From JAJPGZ01 sp038229295 (GTDB lineage: Bacteria > Verrucomicrobiota > Verrucomicrobiia > Chthoniobacterales > UBA10450), in contig JBBROO010000012.1 in the NCBI GenBank assembly GCA_038229295.1, positions 1 to 64,000 on the forward strand: a stretch of DNA of 64,000 nt, in the 5' to 3' direction. The notes under the pieces were generated by a model. It made no database searches. It was not told the DNA's origin and worked only from the letters and a program-made list of their open reading frames with translations. Positions 42,208 through 50,669 of this stretch are shown piece after piece. Both the position numbers and the translations under genes were made by a program. How positions within the stretch are numbered: position 1 is the stretch's first letter; every line of letters begins with the position of its first letter.

Positions 42208-42873
42208 CTAGATAACGAAGCCTTCGCTTCGCGTGAAGTATTTGCAGTCCGGCGAAATTTTCTTGATCGGCTGCGCCGGGACACCGCCGTAGAGCGTGTG
42301 CGTTTCGCTGAAGCTTTTGTTCAAAAGCGATTTGGCGCCGAGCACGCAATAATCCGGCAAGGTGCTTCCGCCTAACAAAACCGAATTGGTTCCGACAAAG
42401 CAATAATCGCCGACGCGGACCGGCGCGGAAGACTGGCGATTTTGTTCGATGTCGATGCTGTGAGTGAGGATTTGCGATTGGAAACCGGCGAAGGTGGTGA
42501 ACTTGCCGATGACGACCGCGCTCGTGCAATCGATGAGATGGCGATGGGTGATAGCGGAATGTTCGCCCAAGATCAATTGCGGATGTCGATCTTGCTCGTG
42601 CGCAAAATGCGGCGACGGGCCGAGCGGAAAACCAGTGATCCAATTGCCGCGTCCGATCGATGAGTGCGCCTTGAGATGAAGCAGGTCGATGTTTTTGCAG
42701 ACGGTGAACGATGCGATGCGGCTATTCTCTTCCATGATCAAGCGCGCAGGTAAAATCCAGGAGAGGCCGATATGACAGGTCGGATGAATTTTGTATCCGA
42801 ATTGTTTCTCGAGGATGGAACGCCGCGCCGACCACGGCAGGAGAAGACTCAAGAGCAGCAAAAGTTTTTTCAC
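42208..42873 (-). CDS. Hexapeptide-repeat acyltransferase
   Basis: The 221-residue protein has left-handed beta-helix repeats with a GDYCFVGTNSVLLGG core and the catalytic-type H in THRHLIDC or QILTHS. The N-terminus is hydrophobic (KKLLLLLSLLLPW), perhaps a membrane anchor. It probably modifies a sugar with an acetyl or similar group. GTG 42873 overlaps the upstream glycosyltransferase stop (GTGA). Confidence 0.8.
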   Translation of the reverse strand: MKKLLLLLSLLLPWSARRSILEKQFGYKIHPTCHIGLSWILPARLIMEENSRIASFTVCKNIDLLHLKAHSSIGRGNWITGFPLGPSPHFAHEQDRHPQLILGEHSAITHRHLIDCTSAVVIGKFTTFAGFQSQILTHSIDIEQNRQSSAPVRVGDYCFVGTNSVLLGGSTLPDYCVLGAKSLLNKSFSETHTLYGGVPAQPIKKISPDCKYFTRSEGFVI

Positions 42874-43994
42874 AAGGCGGCGCCCAAACGGCGGTAGATG
42901 TCGATGTACTGCGCGATCATCTTCTCGGTCGAGAATCTTTGCGCGTTGCGAAGGCTCTTTTCGCTCCAGGCTGCGCGCTCCGGCGGATTTGTCATCCGCA
43001 TAAGATCGACAGCGAAGCCGGCTTCGTCATCCGGTTCGTGATAAAGTCCGGCGTCACCGGCGGCTTCCGGCATCGGCCCGGTGTTGCTGCAAATGACCGG
43101 ACAACCGCACGCTTGCGCTTCGATGATGGGCCAACCGAAACCTTCGAAGCGCGACGGAAACAAAAACGCGGTCGCGCCGTTATAGAGCGCCTGGAGTAAC
43201 TCGCCGTCGGGATTTTCGATTTGCACGATGCGCTCGGAAACGCCGAGCTCATGCGCCAGCGTTGTCAGTTCTTCGTTTAAACGTTCACCGGCGAAAACAA
43301 GTCGTCCGTTCCATTGATCTTTGCCGCGCGCGAAAATGCGCAGGACGCCTTCGCGGTTCTTGCGGCGCAAATTCGAGCCGACGTGAAGAACAAATGGAAG
43401 ATCGACATCGAACTTTGGGATGACCGCTAATCGAGCACGCGCAGCTTCGAGCGGCATTTTTGCGTAAGCAAAATTTAAAGCCAGCGGCACCACGGAAATT
43501 TCCGCGCGCGGATTTTCCGGCGCGATCAAACGTTCGGCGTCAATGGCCGTGGCCTTCGATACGCATGCAATTGCATTCACTTTTCTCAGTCCGCGCAAAA
43601 TCCAACGTTGCAAAAAACGTCCGGTCACAGATGCCGGGCAATCGGTTTGTTCGCCCAGACCGCCACGCACGGCGAGCAGATCGTGACAGGTAACGACGAC
43701 TGGAATTGCATTCGCGTGCTTCACATAAACCGCGTTCGAATGATCGCAGATGTGAATCAAACTCGGGGAGCGGGAGATTTTTTCGCGCAGGCGGGATGGG
43801 AACAAGATGTACTTGTCGATGTAGCCAAGCCATTTCGCGAGCGCGCCCGCTGGCAAAAGATTTCCGAGAACGGATGGCGGCGTGAAGAGTTCCGCATCAA
43901 CGCCAGCGGCGCGCAATCCGCGCAACATCATTGCGCTGAATCGCTGCATGCTTTGCTGCTGGTCGGCCGAGTAATTACCGATCAGTAGCACCAT
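42870..43994 (-). CDS. Glycosyltransferase family 4
   Basis: The 374-residue GT-B protein has the N-terminal LIGNYSADQQQSMQRFS, a VLHVGSNLRRKNREGVL donor-site strand and the PSRFEGFGWPIIEAQACGCP E-x7-E motif. The ending resembles mannosyltransferases of exopolysaccharide clusters, but the sugar cannot be named. It overlaps the polymerase-like gene by 20 bp. Dispersed motifs are at 43002 and 43398. Confidence 0.88.
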   Translation of the reverse strand: MVLLIGNYSADQQQSMQRFSAMMLRGLRAAGVDAELFTPPSVLGNLLPAGALAKWLGYIDKYILFPSRLREKISRSPSLIHICDHSNAVYVKHANAIPVVVTCHDLLAVRGGLGEQTDCPASVTGRFLQRWILRGLRKVNAIACVSKATAIDAERLIAPENPRAEISVVPLALNFAYAKMPLEAARARLAVIPKFDVDLPFVLHVGSNLRRKNREGVLRIFARGKDQWNGRLVFAGERLNEELTTLAHELGVSERIVQIENPDGELLQALYNGATAFLFPSRFEGFGWPIIEAQACGCPVICSNTGPMPEAAGDAGLYHEPDDEAGFAVDLMRMTNPPERAAWSEKSLRNAQRFSTEKMIAQYIDIYRRLGAAL

Positions 43995-45414
43995 TGGTGT
44001 TACCCTGTTCGGCCGGCGGGCCGTGCATTCTCTCGGCGTAGGCGGAACGGCCGCGGGGCTTCGGAGGGAGTTTTGCGCGCGCCACCGGCGCCGAAAGCGA
44101 AACCGGTCCGCCCGATTCCTGTTCGTTCATGGCGGCGAGAGCAAGACCGGAAACGAAAACGGTGAAACCGAGTAATGTCGGTTGGCCAAATTGTCCGTTG
44201 ATCATCGGAAGAAAAGCGGAACTGAAGAGAAGGATGGGCAAGAGATTTCCCAGTCGAACCGACTTGGTGCAAAGCAATCCGGTTTTAAGGACAAACCAGC
44301 ATCGCCAAAGAACGAAAGCCAGTCCGAGAATCTCTCCGCTTTCGAGAAAAATGCGCGACCATTCGCTTTCGGAAAGAAGAAACATGGCGTGGCCGGTTAG
44401 AAATTTCGCGCCGGCGTTCGTGCCGAGCCCGAGACCGTAGCCGAGCATCGGCGATTTCGTGAAGACGAAGAGGTCTTCCGCGAAACCGGAGAAAATGCGC
44501 GAGACCATTCCGCCCGCTATCGATTGCTCGGTTGCCTCCGCGACGTCGTTGAAGCGCGCGGACAAAACGCTGGCCCCCTCCTTGAAAATGGGTGTCCGGC
44601 TAACGACGAATCCCAAAACAATTACAGCCAGTAACACCTGACCAAATCGATTCACGACATCGGGCCGCAAAACGATTACGACGAGAAGGGATGCAATCAC
44701 CACTCCGCAGGCGCCGATAACCGAGCGGCTGCCTGAAACTGACACGCCGATCACGAGTGCCGCACCCGCCGCCGCGAGCAGCCAGTTTTTGAAAGTGCCA
44801 TGGCGCAAAATTCCCCAGACCAAATAACCCGTCGCCAATGCGTAATAAGCAACCACGCCAATCACGAATGAAAACGGCCCGGCCGTCCGCACCTTGCCCA
44901 TCGCTGACGTCATCATTTCGCCTTCGCCGCCAGCAGTGCGATTCAAAAACGAGTCCGGCGACGCGCGAAATTGCGCGACCATCAGCAGCGTCATCGGGAT
45001 AAGCAGCACGAGCGTCCACCAGCCAAATTTCTTTACGTCTTCAAAGCGCAACACCCGCGCCATTACGAAAATTAACGGCAGATGAAAAAAATCGGCGTGA
45101 ATTCCGTATGCCGTTACGCCAGCGATTCGAAGCGGCGGCAGATATGGCCAGAGATTAATGAACGTCGTGAGCGTGCAAAATGCGCCAATGATTACGAGCG
45201 CGACGACCCAGGCGTTGCGCGGGAAAACGCGGGCGCGGATGGAGCACAAATAAATCAAAAGCAGAACGGGATCGCGCACGATAAGGAGCGGATTCGACAA
45301 TCCCGGAAGCACCCACTTCCGCAGTGCGCCTTCAATGAGCAGCAGCCAAAAATACGACCAGATCAGCCAGCGAACATAACGCTGCCATTTTTCCTCCCGC
45401 GTGGTCGGTTTCAT
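43975..45414 (-). CDS. O-antigen polymerase/ligase-like membrane protein
   Basis: The 479-residue polytopic protein has about eleven membrane segments and the Wzy-type region SEWSRIFLESGEILGLAF with SVSGSRSVIGACGV. It is the best Wzy candidate for polymerising the repeat unit in the periplasm. ATG 45414 gives an ATGA overlap with the next gene; the open frame to 45657 is inside that gene. The 60-residue tail is proline- and arginine-rich. It lacks exact dispersed motifs. Confidence 0.75.
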   Translation of the reverse strand: MKPTTREEKWQRYVRWLIWSYFWLLLIEGALRKWVLPGLSNPLLIVRDPVLLLIYLCSIRARVFPRNAWVVALVIIGAFCTLTTFINLWPYLPPLRIAGVTAYGIHADFFHLPLIFVMARVLRFEDVKKFGWWTLVLLIPMTLLMVAQFRASPDSFLNRTAGGEGEMMTSAMGKVRTAGPFSFVIGVVAYYALATGYLVWGILRHGTFKNWLLAAAGAALVIGVSVSGSRSVIGACGVVIASLLVVIVLRPDVVNRFGQVLLAVIVLGFVVSRTPIFKEGASVLSARFNDVAEATEQSIAGGMVSRIFSGFAEDLFVFTKSPMLGYGLGLGTNAGAKFLTGHAMFLLSESEWSRIFLESGEILGLAFVLWRCWFVLKTGLLCTKSVRLGNLLPILLFSSAFLPMINGQFGQPTLLGFTVFVSGLALAAMNEQESGGPVSLSAPVARAKLPPKPRGRSAYAERMHGPPAEQGNTNGATDR

Positions 45415-46643
45415 TCTGAAATTAAATCTCGGATCGCAGCGACGACTTTGTCGCCGTAACCGCGCCAGGTAAGTTCCTGCGCTTTTTTCTGCGCTGCAAT
45501 ACCCATGCCAGAGAGCGCAGCGCGATGCTGCGCGCACCAGCTTATTTTTTCCGCCAGCGCTTCCGGCGAACGTATCGGCACGAGAAATCCGGTCTCGCCA
45601 TCGATAATCAAGTCCTCGCCACCGGCATTTTTGGTCGCGATCAACGGCAGCCCGCACGCCATCGCTTCCTGTTGCACGAGCGCGCGACCTTCCACGATCG
45701 ATGGCAACACGAGCACGTCACACGTCGTCATCAACTCCAGCATTTCGCCATGCGGGCGTGGCGGTTCATAAATAAAATTCGCGCACTGGCTTCTATACGA
45801 ATCCATCGATAACAACGGCGAACCGGCGACGACCAACTCGATCTCGGCGGAACCAATCAGCTTCATCGCCGCGAAAACATCGGCCAAACCTTTGCGTTGC
45901 GTCATCGCGCCCGCGAAGAGCACGCGCAGCCGCCTCGAAGTCGGCCCATCTTCCGCAAGATCGACATCTACATCTGGCGAGCCGAACGGCGCGACCAGAC
46001 AACGCTTGCTCGCACGCACATTTTCCGGCAGCGATTCCAAAACAAATTGGCTCGGGCAAATCACCAGCTCCGCCAGTTCCATCTCGCGGCTTTTGCGCGC
46101 AAGTTTCTCCGGCGAATCGCGCGTCGCCAAAAGCGTCGGCTCCCATTCCGGGTAACGGGCGGCCTCTTCTTTTAACAAACGTTGCGTCATCTCCCAATAA
46201 GCGATCGGCAAATCGTAAATACGGCGCAGTCCCAATTCGCGCGCGACCCAAAACAAATTCTCCGCGCAATCTTCGTAGGCGTAAACCGCGCGCACATCTT
46301 GGCCGTAACATTTCGCGCGCAACCTTCGCGCCGCCTCATGATCGAGACTTTGCCAGACCGCATCGATACTGGCCCAGCCACGTTCGTGCGTCGTTAGGTT
46401 TGTTAGGCCAAAAGCTCCCGCCAGCAGCCGCACCGATTCGCGCAACGGGTGGATGTCGATCGTGTCCGCCGGCAGTTTGTAATTACGCCGCAGTTTGCCG
46501 CGAATGTGGTCCGCCAAAAAAGGATACGAACTTTCCGACCAACCCACCGTCGTCACGAAGCGCGCGAGCAGCGCTTCGCGATCGAACGCGTCGAGAACAG
46601 CGCGGACGTTCGCGTTGCCAAAAGGGTGCGCAAGTAAGACCAT
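45411..46643 (-). CDS. Glycosyltransferase family 4
   Basis: The 410-residue GT-B protein starts MVLLAHPFGNANVRAVLDAF and has VLFAGAMTQRKGLADVFAAM and the PSIVEGRALVQQEAMACGLP donor motif. The middle, with RDSPEKLARKSREMELAELVICPS, resembles starch-synthase-type family 4 proteins. A dispersed motif at 45957 encodes DVDLAEDG. It lies head-to-head with the FkbM gene across an 18-bp gap, so both starts share a very short region. Confidence 0.87.
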   Translation of the reverse strand: MVLLAHPFGNANVRAVLDAFDREALLARFVTTVGWSESSYPFLADHIRGKLRRNYKLPADTIDIHPLRESVRLLAGAFGLTNLTTHERGWASIDAVWQSLDHEAARRLRAKCYGQDVRAVYAYEDCAENLFWVARELGLRRIYDLPIAYWEMTQRLLKEEAARYPEWEPTLLATRDSPEKLARKSREMELAELVICPSQFVLESLPENVRASKRCLVAPFGSPDVDVDLAEDGPTSRRLRVLFAGAMTQRKGLADVFAAMKLIGSAEIELVVAGSPLLSMDSYRSQCANFIYEPPRPHGEMLELMTTCDVLVLPSIVEGRALVQQEAMACGLPLIATKNAGGEDLIIDGETGFLVPIRSPEALAEKISWCAQHRAALSGMGIAAQKKAQELTWRGYGDKVVAAIRDLISE

Positions 46644-46661
46644 CTGGTTCGTTTCTATAGC

Positions 46662-47564
46662 ATGCGATCGATTCGAGGCTTGTTAAAACCGTGTTACCTC
46701 TTTTCCCCGAGCACAGCAATGCGGCGCGTGTGGTTGGAGTTTCGGACCGATCAACCGGACACCGCTACCGTTTCGCTGCCGTGGAAAGTTTCCATCGATG
46801 TCGATCTTAGCGATGCGATCGGTCGCGAGATCTTCAAGCAACGGGTCTTTGATATCGCGGTCAGCGAAGTGGCGTGGCGACTTCTTCGTTCCGGTGACAA
46901 AGCCGCCGATGTTGGAGCGAACATCGGTTATCTTACGAGCCTCTTTTCCATGCGCGTCGGCCCACAAGGTGTGGTGCATGCGTTCGAGCCGCATCCGGAA
47001 GTTCACCAGAAACTGCTGCGCAATATTTCGCTCGTTAATCTCAATCCTCACTCGTCTCCCATCGTCGCGCACGCTTGTGCGCTCGGAGATGTTTCGAGAA
47101 ATGCGCAACTGATCGAGACCGATTATTTCGAGATTAACCGCGGCACCGCCCGAATCGCTGAAACGAACAGTGAAGGCGAAGTGCGTTCCCATTCGATCTC
47201 GATGCAAACACTCGATGAACTTTTCCCGACCGAGTCGCTAGACTTGCTCAAGATCGATGTCGAAGGATTTGAAGCGCGTGTCTTGCAAGGCGCGGCACGT
47301 CTCCTTCAGGAAAAACGAACCCGCCATATTATTTATGAAGACCACGAGATGGCGCGCGGCGATTTGGCGCCGATGCTGCGCCGCGAAGGATATTCGATTT
47401 TCTCGATCGGTTACAATTTGCTCGGGCCGAGATTGCGGCCGTTAGATCGACAAGTGGCTGTCGATTACTCGTGGGAGTCGCCGAATTTTCTCGCCACGCT
47501 CGAGCCAGCGGCGGCGGAAGCAATGATGCGCCGGCGCGCTTGGCAAATCTTCCGGCCGAGTTAG
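46662..47564 (+). CDS. FkbM-family methyltransferase
   Basis: The 300-residue protein has the SAM-binding motif ADVGANIGYLTSLFSM, the FEPHPE post-motif and LLKIDVEGFEARVLQG, all typical of FkbM. It would O-methylate a sugar of the polymer. It is the second + gene in the locus and ends tail-to-tail with a glycosyltransferase, overlapping by 4 bp (TTAG). A dispersed motif at 46798 encodes DVDLSDA and a variant at 47443 encodes LDRQV. Confidence 0.9.
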   Translation: MRSIRGLLKPCYLFSPSTAMRRVWLEFRTDQPDTATVSLPWKVSIDVDLSDAIGREIFKQRVFDIAVSEVAWRLLRSGDKAADVGANIGYLTSLFSMRVGPQGVVHAFEPHPEVHQKLLRNISLVNLNPHSSPIVAHACALGDVSRNAQLIETDYFEINRGTARIAETNSEGEVRSHSISMQTLDELFPTESLDLLKIDVEGFEARVLQGAARLLQEKRTRHIIYEDHEMARGDLAPMLRREGYSIFSIGYNLLGPRLRPLDRQVAVDYSWESPNFLATLEPAAAEAMMRRRAWQIFRPS

Positions 47565-48592
47565 CATCGTAAAATCTCGCGATAGGCTCGCGCATAAAAA
47601 TCCATTGGCACGAGTTCGCCCTTTAAATCTTCCCAGGTGCGCTGGGCAAGATCGACATATTCTGTCTCGCTCATCTGCGCGGCACGTTCGAGCAAGCGCG
47701 CCAGACCCGCTGGGTCGCTCGGCTCGCAAACCAGCGCCTGCGCGCCGCCCGCCTCGGGCAAGCCGCCGTCGCGCGTGATGATGCACGGCACACCAAGATT
47801 CCGCGCTTCGATCGCCGTTAGGCCAAAATCTTCCTTCGTGTGCGGCGGCACCACCATCCAGCGCGCATTTTTCATTTGCTCGGCTTTCGTTGCTTCATCG
47901 ACAAAACCGAGAACGCGAATGTGATTGTCGATCTTCGCTTCAATCGCCGGTCGCAACGGACCGTCGCCGATCAGAGTCAGCGGCCACTTTTCCTTGTCGA
48001 TCTTCGCCTGCGCATAGGCGTCGAGCAAAGTTTCGATTCCTTTATTCGCGATCCAGCGGCCAACGAAAACGAATCCGCGGCGTTGCTCCGGCGCCGTCCA
48101 GCCTTCCGGTAATTTCGAAACCGTCGGAATTTTTTTACTTCCGCGTCGCCGGCGATTTCCTTCCCAGGTTCGCCAAACGAAGTTCGAGTTATACCAGCGC
48201 GCATCCGCGATGCGCGCGGCCATGCGCCAAAGAAATCGGTGCAAGTCCCAACCGCTGCGCATGTAGTTATGAATCGTGAGAACGATGGGCTTGCGGAAAA
48301 TTTTCGCGAGAAGAACAACGTCGGGCGACGCGTTTTGCAAATGAACGATGTCGGCCCACTTGATTAGATCGACAAGTTCGCGGCCAGCACGATCGACGAA
48401 CAACACCGACTCGTGTTGCAACATCGCGGCCAGGCTTGGATGCAACGCAAAACCTTTTACTTTTTTGAAACAAACGCGGACCGCGAAATCTGGTTCGCGC
48501 CGGACCGCCTCGGCTACGACGAGAACAAAGGCCTCGATCCCGCCATAGCTGCCGAAACACGGGCTGACCAGAAGCAGCTTCGACTGTTTCAT
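47561..48592 (-). CDS. Glycosyltransferase family 4
   Basis: The 343-residue GT-B protein has GSYGGIEAFVLVVAEAVR, the donor strand FVFVGRWIANKGIETLL and the VPPHTKEDFGLTAIEARNLG E-x7-E motif. Four dispersed motifs or variants lie in it (47648, 47925, 47994, 48365); the two at 47925 and 47994 encode AKID repeats 23 codons apart (QAKIDKE and EAKIDNH). It overlaps the next upstream gene by 4 bp (ATGA). Confidence 0.88.
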   Translation of the reverse strand: MKQSKLLLVSPCFGSYGGIEAFVLVVAEAVRREPDFAVRVCFKKVKGFALHPSLAAMLQHESVLFVDRAGRELVDLIKWADIVHLQNASPDVVLLAKIFRKPIVLTIHNYMRSGWDLHRFLWRMAARIADARWYNSNFVWRTWEGNRRRRGSKKIPTVSKLPEGWTAPEQRRGFVFVGRWIANKGIETLLDAYAQAKIDKEKWPLTLIGDGPLRPAIEAKIDNHIRVLGFVDEATKAEQMKNARWMVVPPHTKEDFGLTAIEARNLGVPCIITRDGGLPEAGGAQALVCEPSDPAGLARLLERAAQMSETEYVDLAQRTWEDLKGELVPMDFYARAYREILRC

Positions 48593-49605
48593 CGCCCTAT
48601 TTTCAAAACGTCAGCAAATGCGGCCGCGATCAAATCCCATGAAGAGGTTTGGCGCTGCCAGGCAAGAAGACGTTCCGCGCGGTTTTTCAACTCGGCGTCA
48701 GACACGCCGGCAAGCAGCTCGTTAGGCGAGATCAGTAACGAGATTGGCTCGGACTTCGTCGAGTCGGCCGCGCTGCTCAGGATATTCAATCCATGTGCCG
48801 CATAAGCCATAAAGCTGCCGGATTTGCCGAGGCTCAATTCGTCTTGCGCGGAGATGCCGTAGCAAGCAGTCGATAAGAGTTTTGAAATTTCGTTCTCGTC
48901 GACGCGAGCGCGCTGCTCGAAACCTTCCTTAAGTTTCAAACTCGAAAGCAAGCTGGCTTCTTCTTGTGACCATCGTCCGTCTCCCGCTCCGACCGTGATG
49001 ATTTTCGTGACCAAGCCGCGAGCGGCCAGGGAGTGCAGCGCAGAATGCATTTGTTTCAATGCGCGAACTCGTCCCGCTTCCAATCCGAACAAGACAGCCC
49101 ATCCGCGCTGCCGCGCAAGATCGACATCTTCATTTCGCGGGATATTTGAGCCGACCGGGAGAACGCGCACTGGTTTCGCCGGCAGAAGTTTTCCGAGATG
49201 TTCAGCCTGACTCGAGGTCGTAGTGACGACTGCGTCAGCGTAGCCGATGAGCTTTTGCATCGCGCGCCGGTGAAAAAATTGGACGAGCCGATTTCGATTC
49301 CAGGCCGGCCAGAATGTCCAAATCTCGTGAAACATGACCACGAGAAGACCGCGTGTTTTCTTTTTCCAATCAATCAGCGCACGGATGAGTTGCCGCGGAT
49401 AACCGTGGCGATCGAACCCGTAAGCGCTGTATTGCACCAGGATTTTCCCGCCGTGTGCAGGCAATTGATGGGCGATGGTTTCATTTGCTACCAGCAGCCG
49501 CGGTTTTGATTCCACCGGCCAGGCTTCAATCAAACGCTGCGTGTAATCGCCAAGGCCGCCGGCGCCCGGAAGTTCCGGCGTGATGATAACGACTTCGTCA
49601 CTCAC
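48589..49605 (-). CDS. GT-B glycosyltransferase-like protein
   Basis: The 338-residue protein starts VSDEVVIITPELPGAGGLG and looks like a GT-B fold with a divergent donor site; the SLGKSGSFMAYAAHGLNIL region replaces the usual E-x7-E. It shares this layout with its neighbour (49602-50669), which has KSAVFMAYASHGCAVV at the same place, so the two are probably paralogues. GTG 49605 gives a GTGA overlap. A dispersed motif at 49117 encodes NEDVDLAR. Confidence 0.7.
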   Translation of the reverse strand: MSDEVVIITPELPGAGGLGDYTQRLIEAWPVESKPRLLVANETIAHQLPAHGGKILVQYSAYGFDRHGYPRQLIRALIDWKKKTRGLLVVMFHEIWTFWPAWNRNRLVQFFHRRAMQKLIGYADAVVTTTSSQAEHLGKLLPAKPVRVLPVGSNIPRNEDVDLARQRGWAVLFGLEAGRVRALKQMHSALHSLAARGLVTKIITVGAGDGRWSQEEASLLSSLKLKEGFEQRARVDENEISKLLSTACYGISAQDELSLGKSGSFMAYAAHGLNILSSAADSTKSEPISLLISPNELLAGVSDAELKNRAERLLAWQRQTSSWDLIAAAFADVLKIGR

Positions 49606-50669
49606 CGCGGCACCTCCTCGTGAACGTTGCCGGAAAACAGCTTGGAAATCTGTTGCCCGACTACTTTCCAACTCGCGTTGCGATCGTACCAATCTTTCAG
49701 GGCGGCGGTTCGTTCGCTAAGATCGACATCGGATATCTGCGCCACTTCTTCCGGCGCGACGGTGAAACAAAGCGGCTCGATTTCCGCCTTCATTTTCCCA
49801 ACGACGGCGCAGCCATGCGAAGCGTAAGCCATAAACACCGCCGACTTACTCCAGTTCGATAAGGTCGCATTGCTTAAACCAAACTGCGCGCGCAAGAGAA
49901 TCGCGGAGACTTCATTCGGCGGCAGCATGCCATGTTCGATTACGACGCCGGGGGACGCGCTCATGGGAAATTTCGCGTCGCGCGGGCCAATGATATGCAA
50001 CTTCGTCAGACGGCCGGTTTCCTGCCACGAACGCAGTTCGCGGTCGAACATTTGCAAGGTTTGCCCGCGACCGAATGGTAAACCGAAAACAACGATTTCG
50101 GTTCGCGCGCGCGGTCCCGAAACATTGTCCGGGGCGTCAATGTTCGAAGGGACGGGAACGAGATGCACATCCTTGCGGCCAGAAATTTTCTCGAGCTTCG
50201 TTGCGTGCTCGGCCGTATTGGTCAGCACCACATCGGCCAGTCGCCCAAGTTTCGCGATGATGCGCCGATTCAACATGTCGATCCAATAATGACGGCTCGT
50301 AATCGGTAAATCGCCGGGCAACTCGTGAAAAAGAACCAGCAGGCGGCCAGCCGGAAATTTCTGTTTCCACCTGGCTAACACGGACGGAAACCAAGTGGGA
50401 ATTCCGTAGCGATGGTAAGCGCGCCCGGCGTAATGAATAAAAACATCCGCCGCCCCGATTCGATCGAGCGCAGCCGACAATAATGCGGGCTTGCCTTCGA
50501 AGTGCGATACCGATGAGTGATCGGATTCCGCCGCGCCCTCGATCGCAAGAAACTCGACGGACGAATGGCCACCAACCCCATGCTGTTGCAATAACCAACT
50601 GTAAGTCCCGATCCCACAAACATGGGGCGGCAGTCGCGTCGTGATGATGACGAGCGGGCGTGAATTCAT
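49602..50669 (-). CDS. GT-B glycosyltransferase-like protein, paralogue of its neighbour
   Basis: The 355-residue protein begins MNSRPLVIITTRLPPHVCG and has VFMAYASHGCAVVGKM near residue 290, matching the neighbouring 48589-49605 product. The donor motif is divergent from family 4. ATG 50669 overlaps the next gene stop by 4 bp. A dispersed motif at 49719 encodes SDVDLSER. Confidence 0.7.
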   Translation of the reverse strand: MNSRPLVIITTRLPPHVCGIGTYSWLLQQHGVGGHSSVEFLAIEGAAESDHSSVSHFEGKPALLSAALDRIGAADVFIHYAGRAYHRYGIPTWFPSVLARWKQKFPAGRLLVLFHELPGDLPITSRHYWIDMLNRRIIAKLGRLADVVLTNTAEHATKLEKISGRKDVHLVPVPSNIDAPDNVSGPRARTEIVVFGLPFGRGQTLQMFDRELRSWQETGRLTKLHIIGPRDAKFPMSASPGVVIEHGMLPPNEVSAILLRAQFGLSNATLSNWSKSAVFMAYASHGCAVVGKMKAEIEPLCFTVAPEEVAQISDVDLSERTAALKDWYDRNASWKVVGQQISKLFSGNVHEEVPR

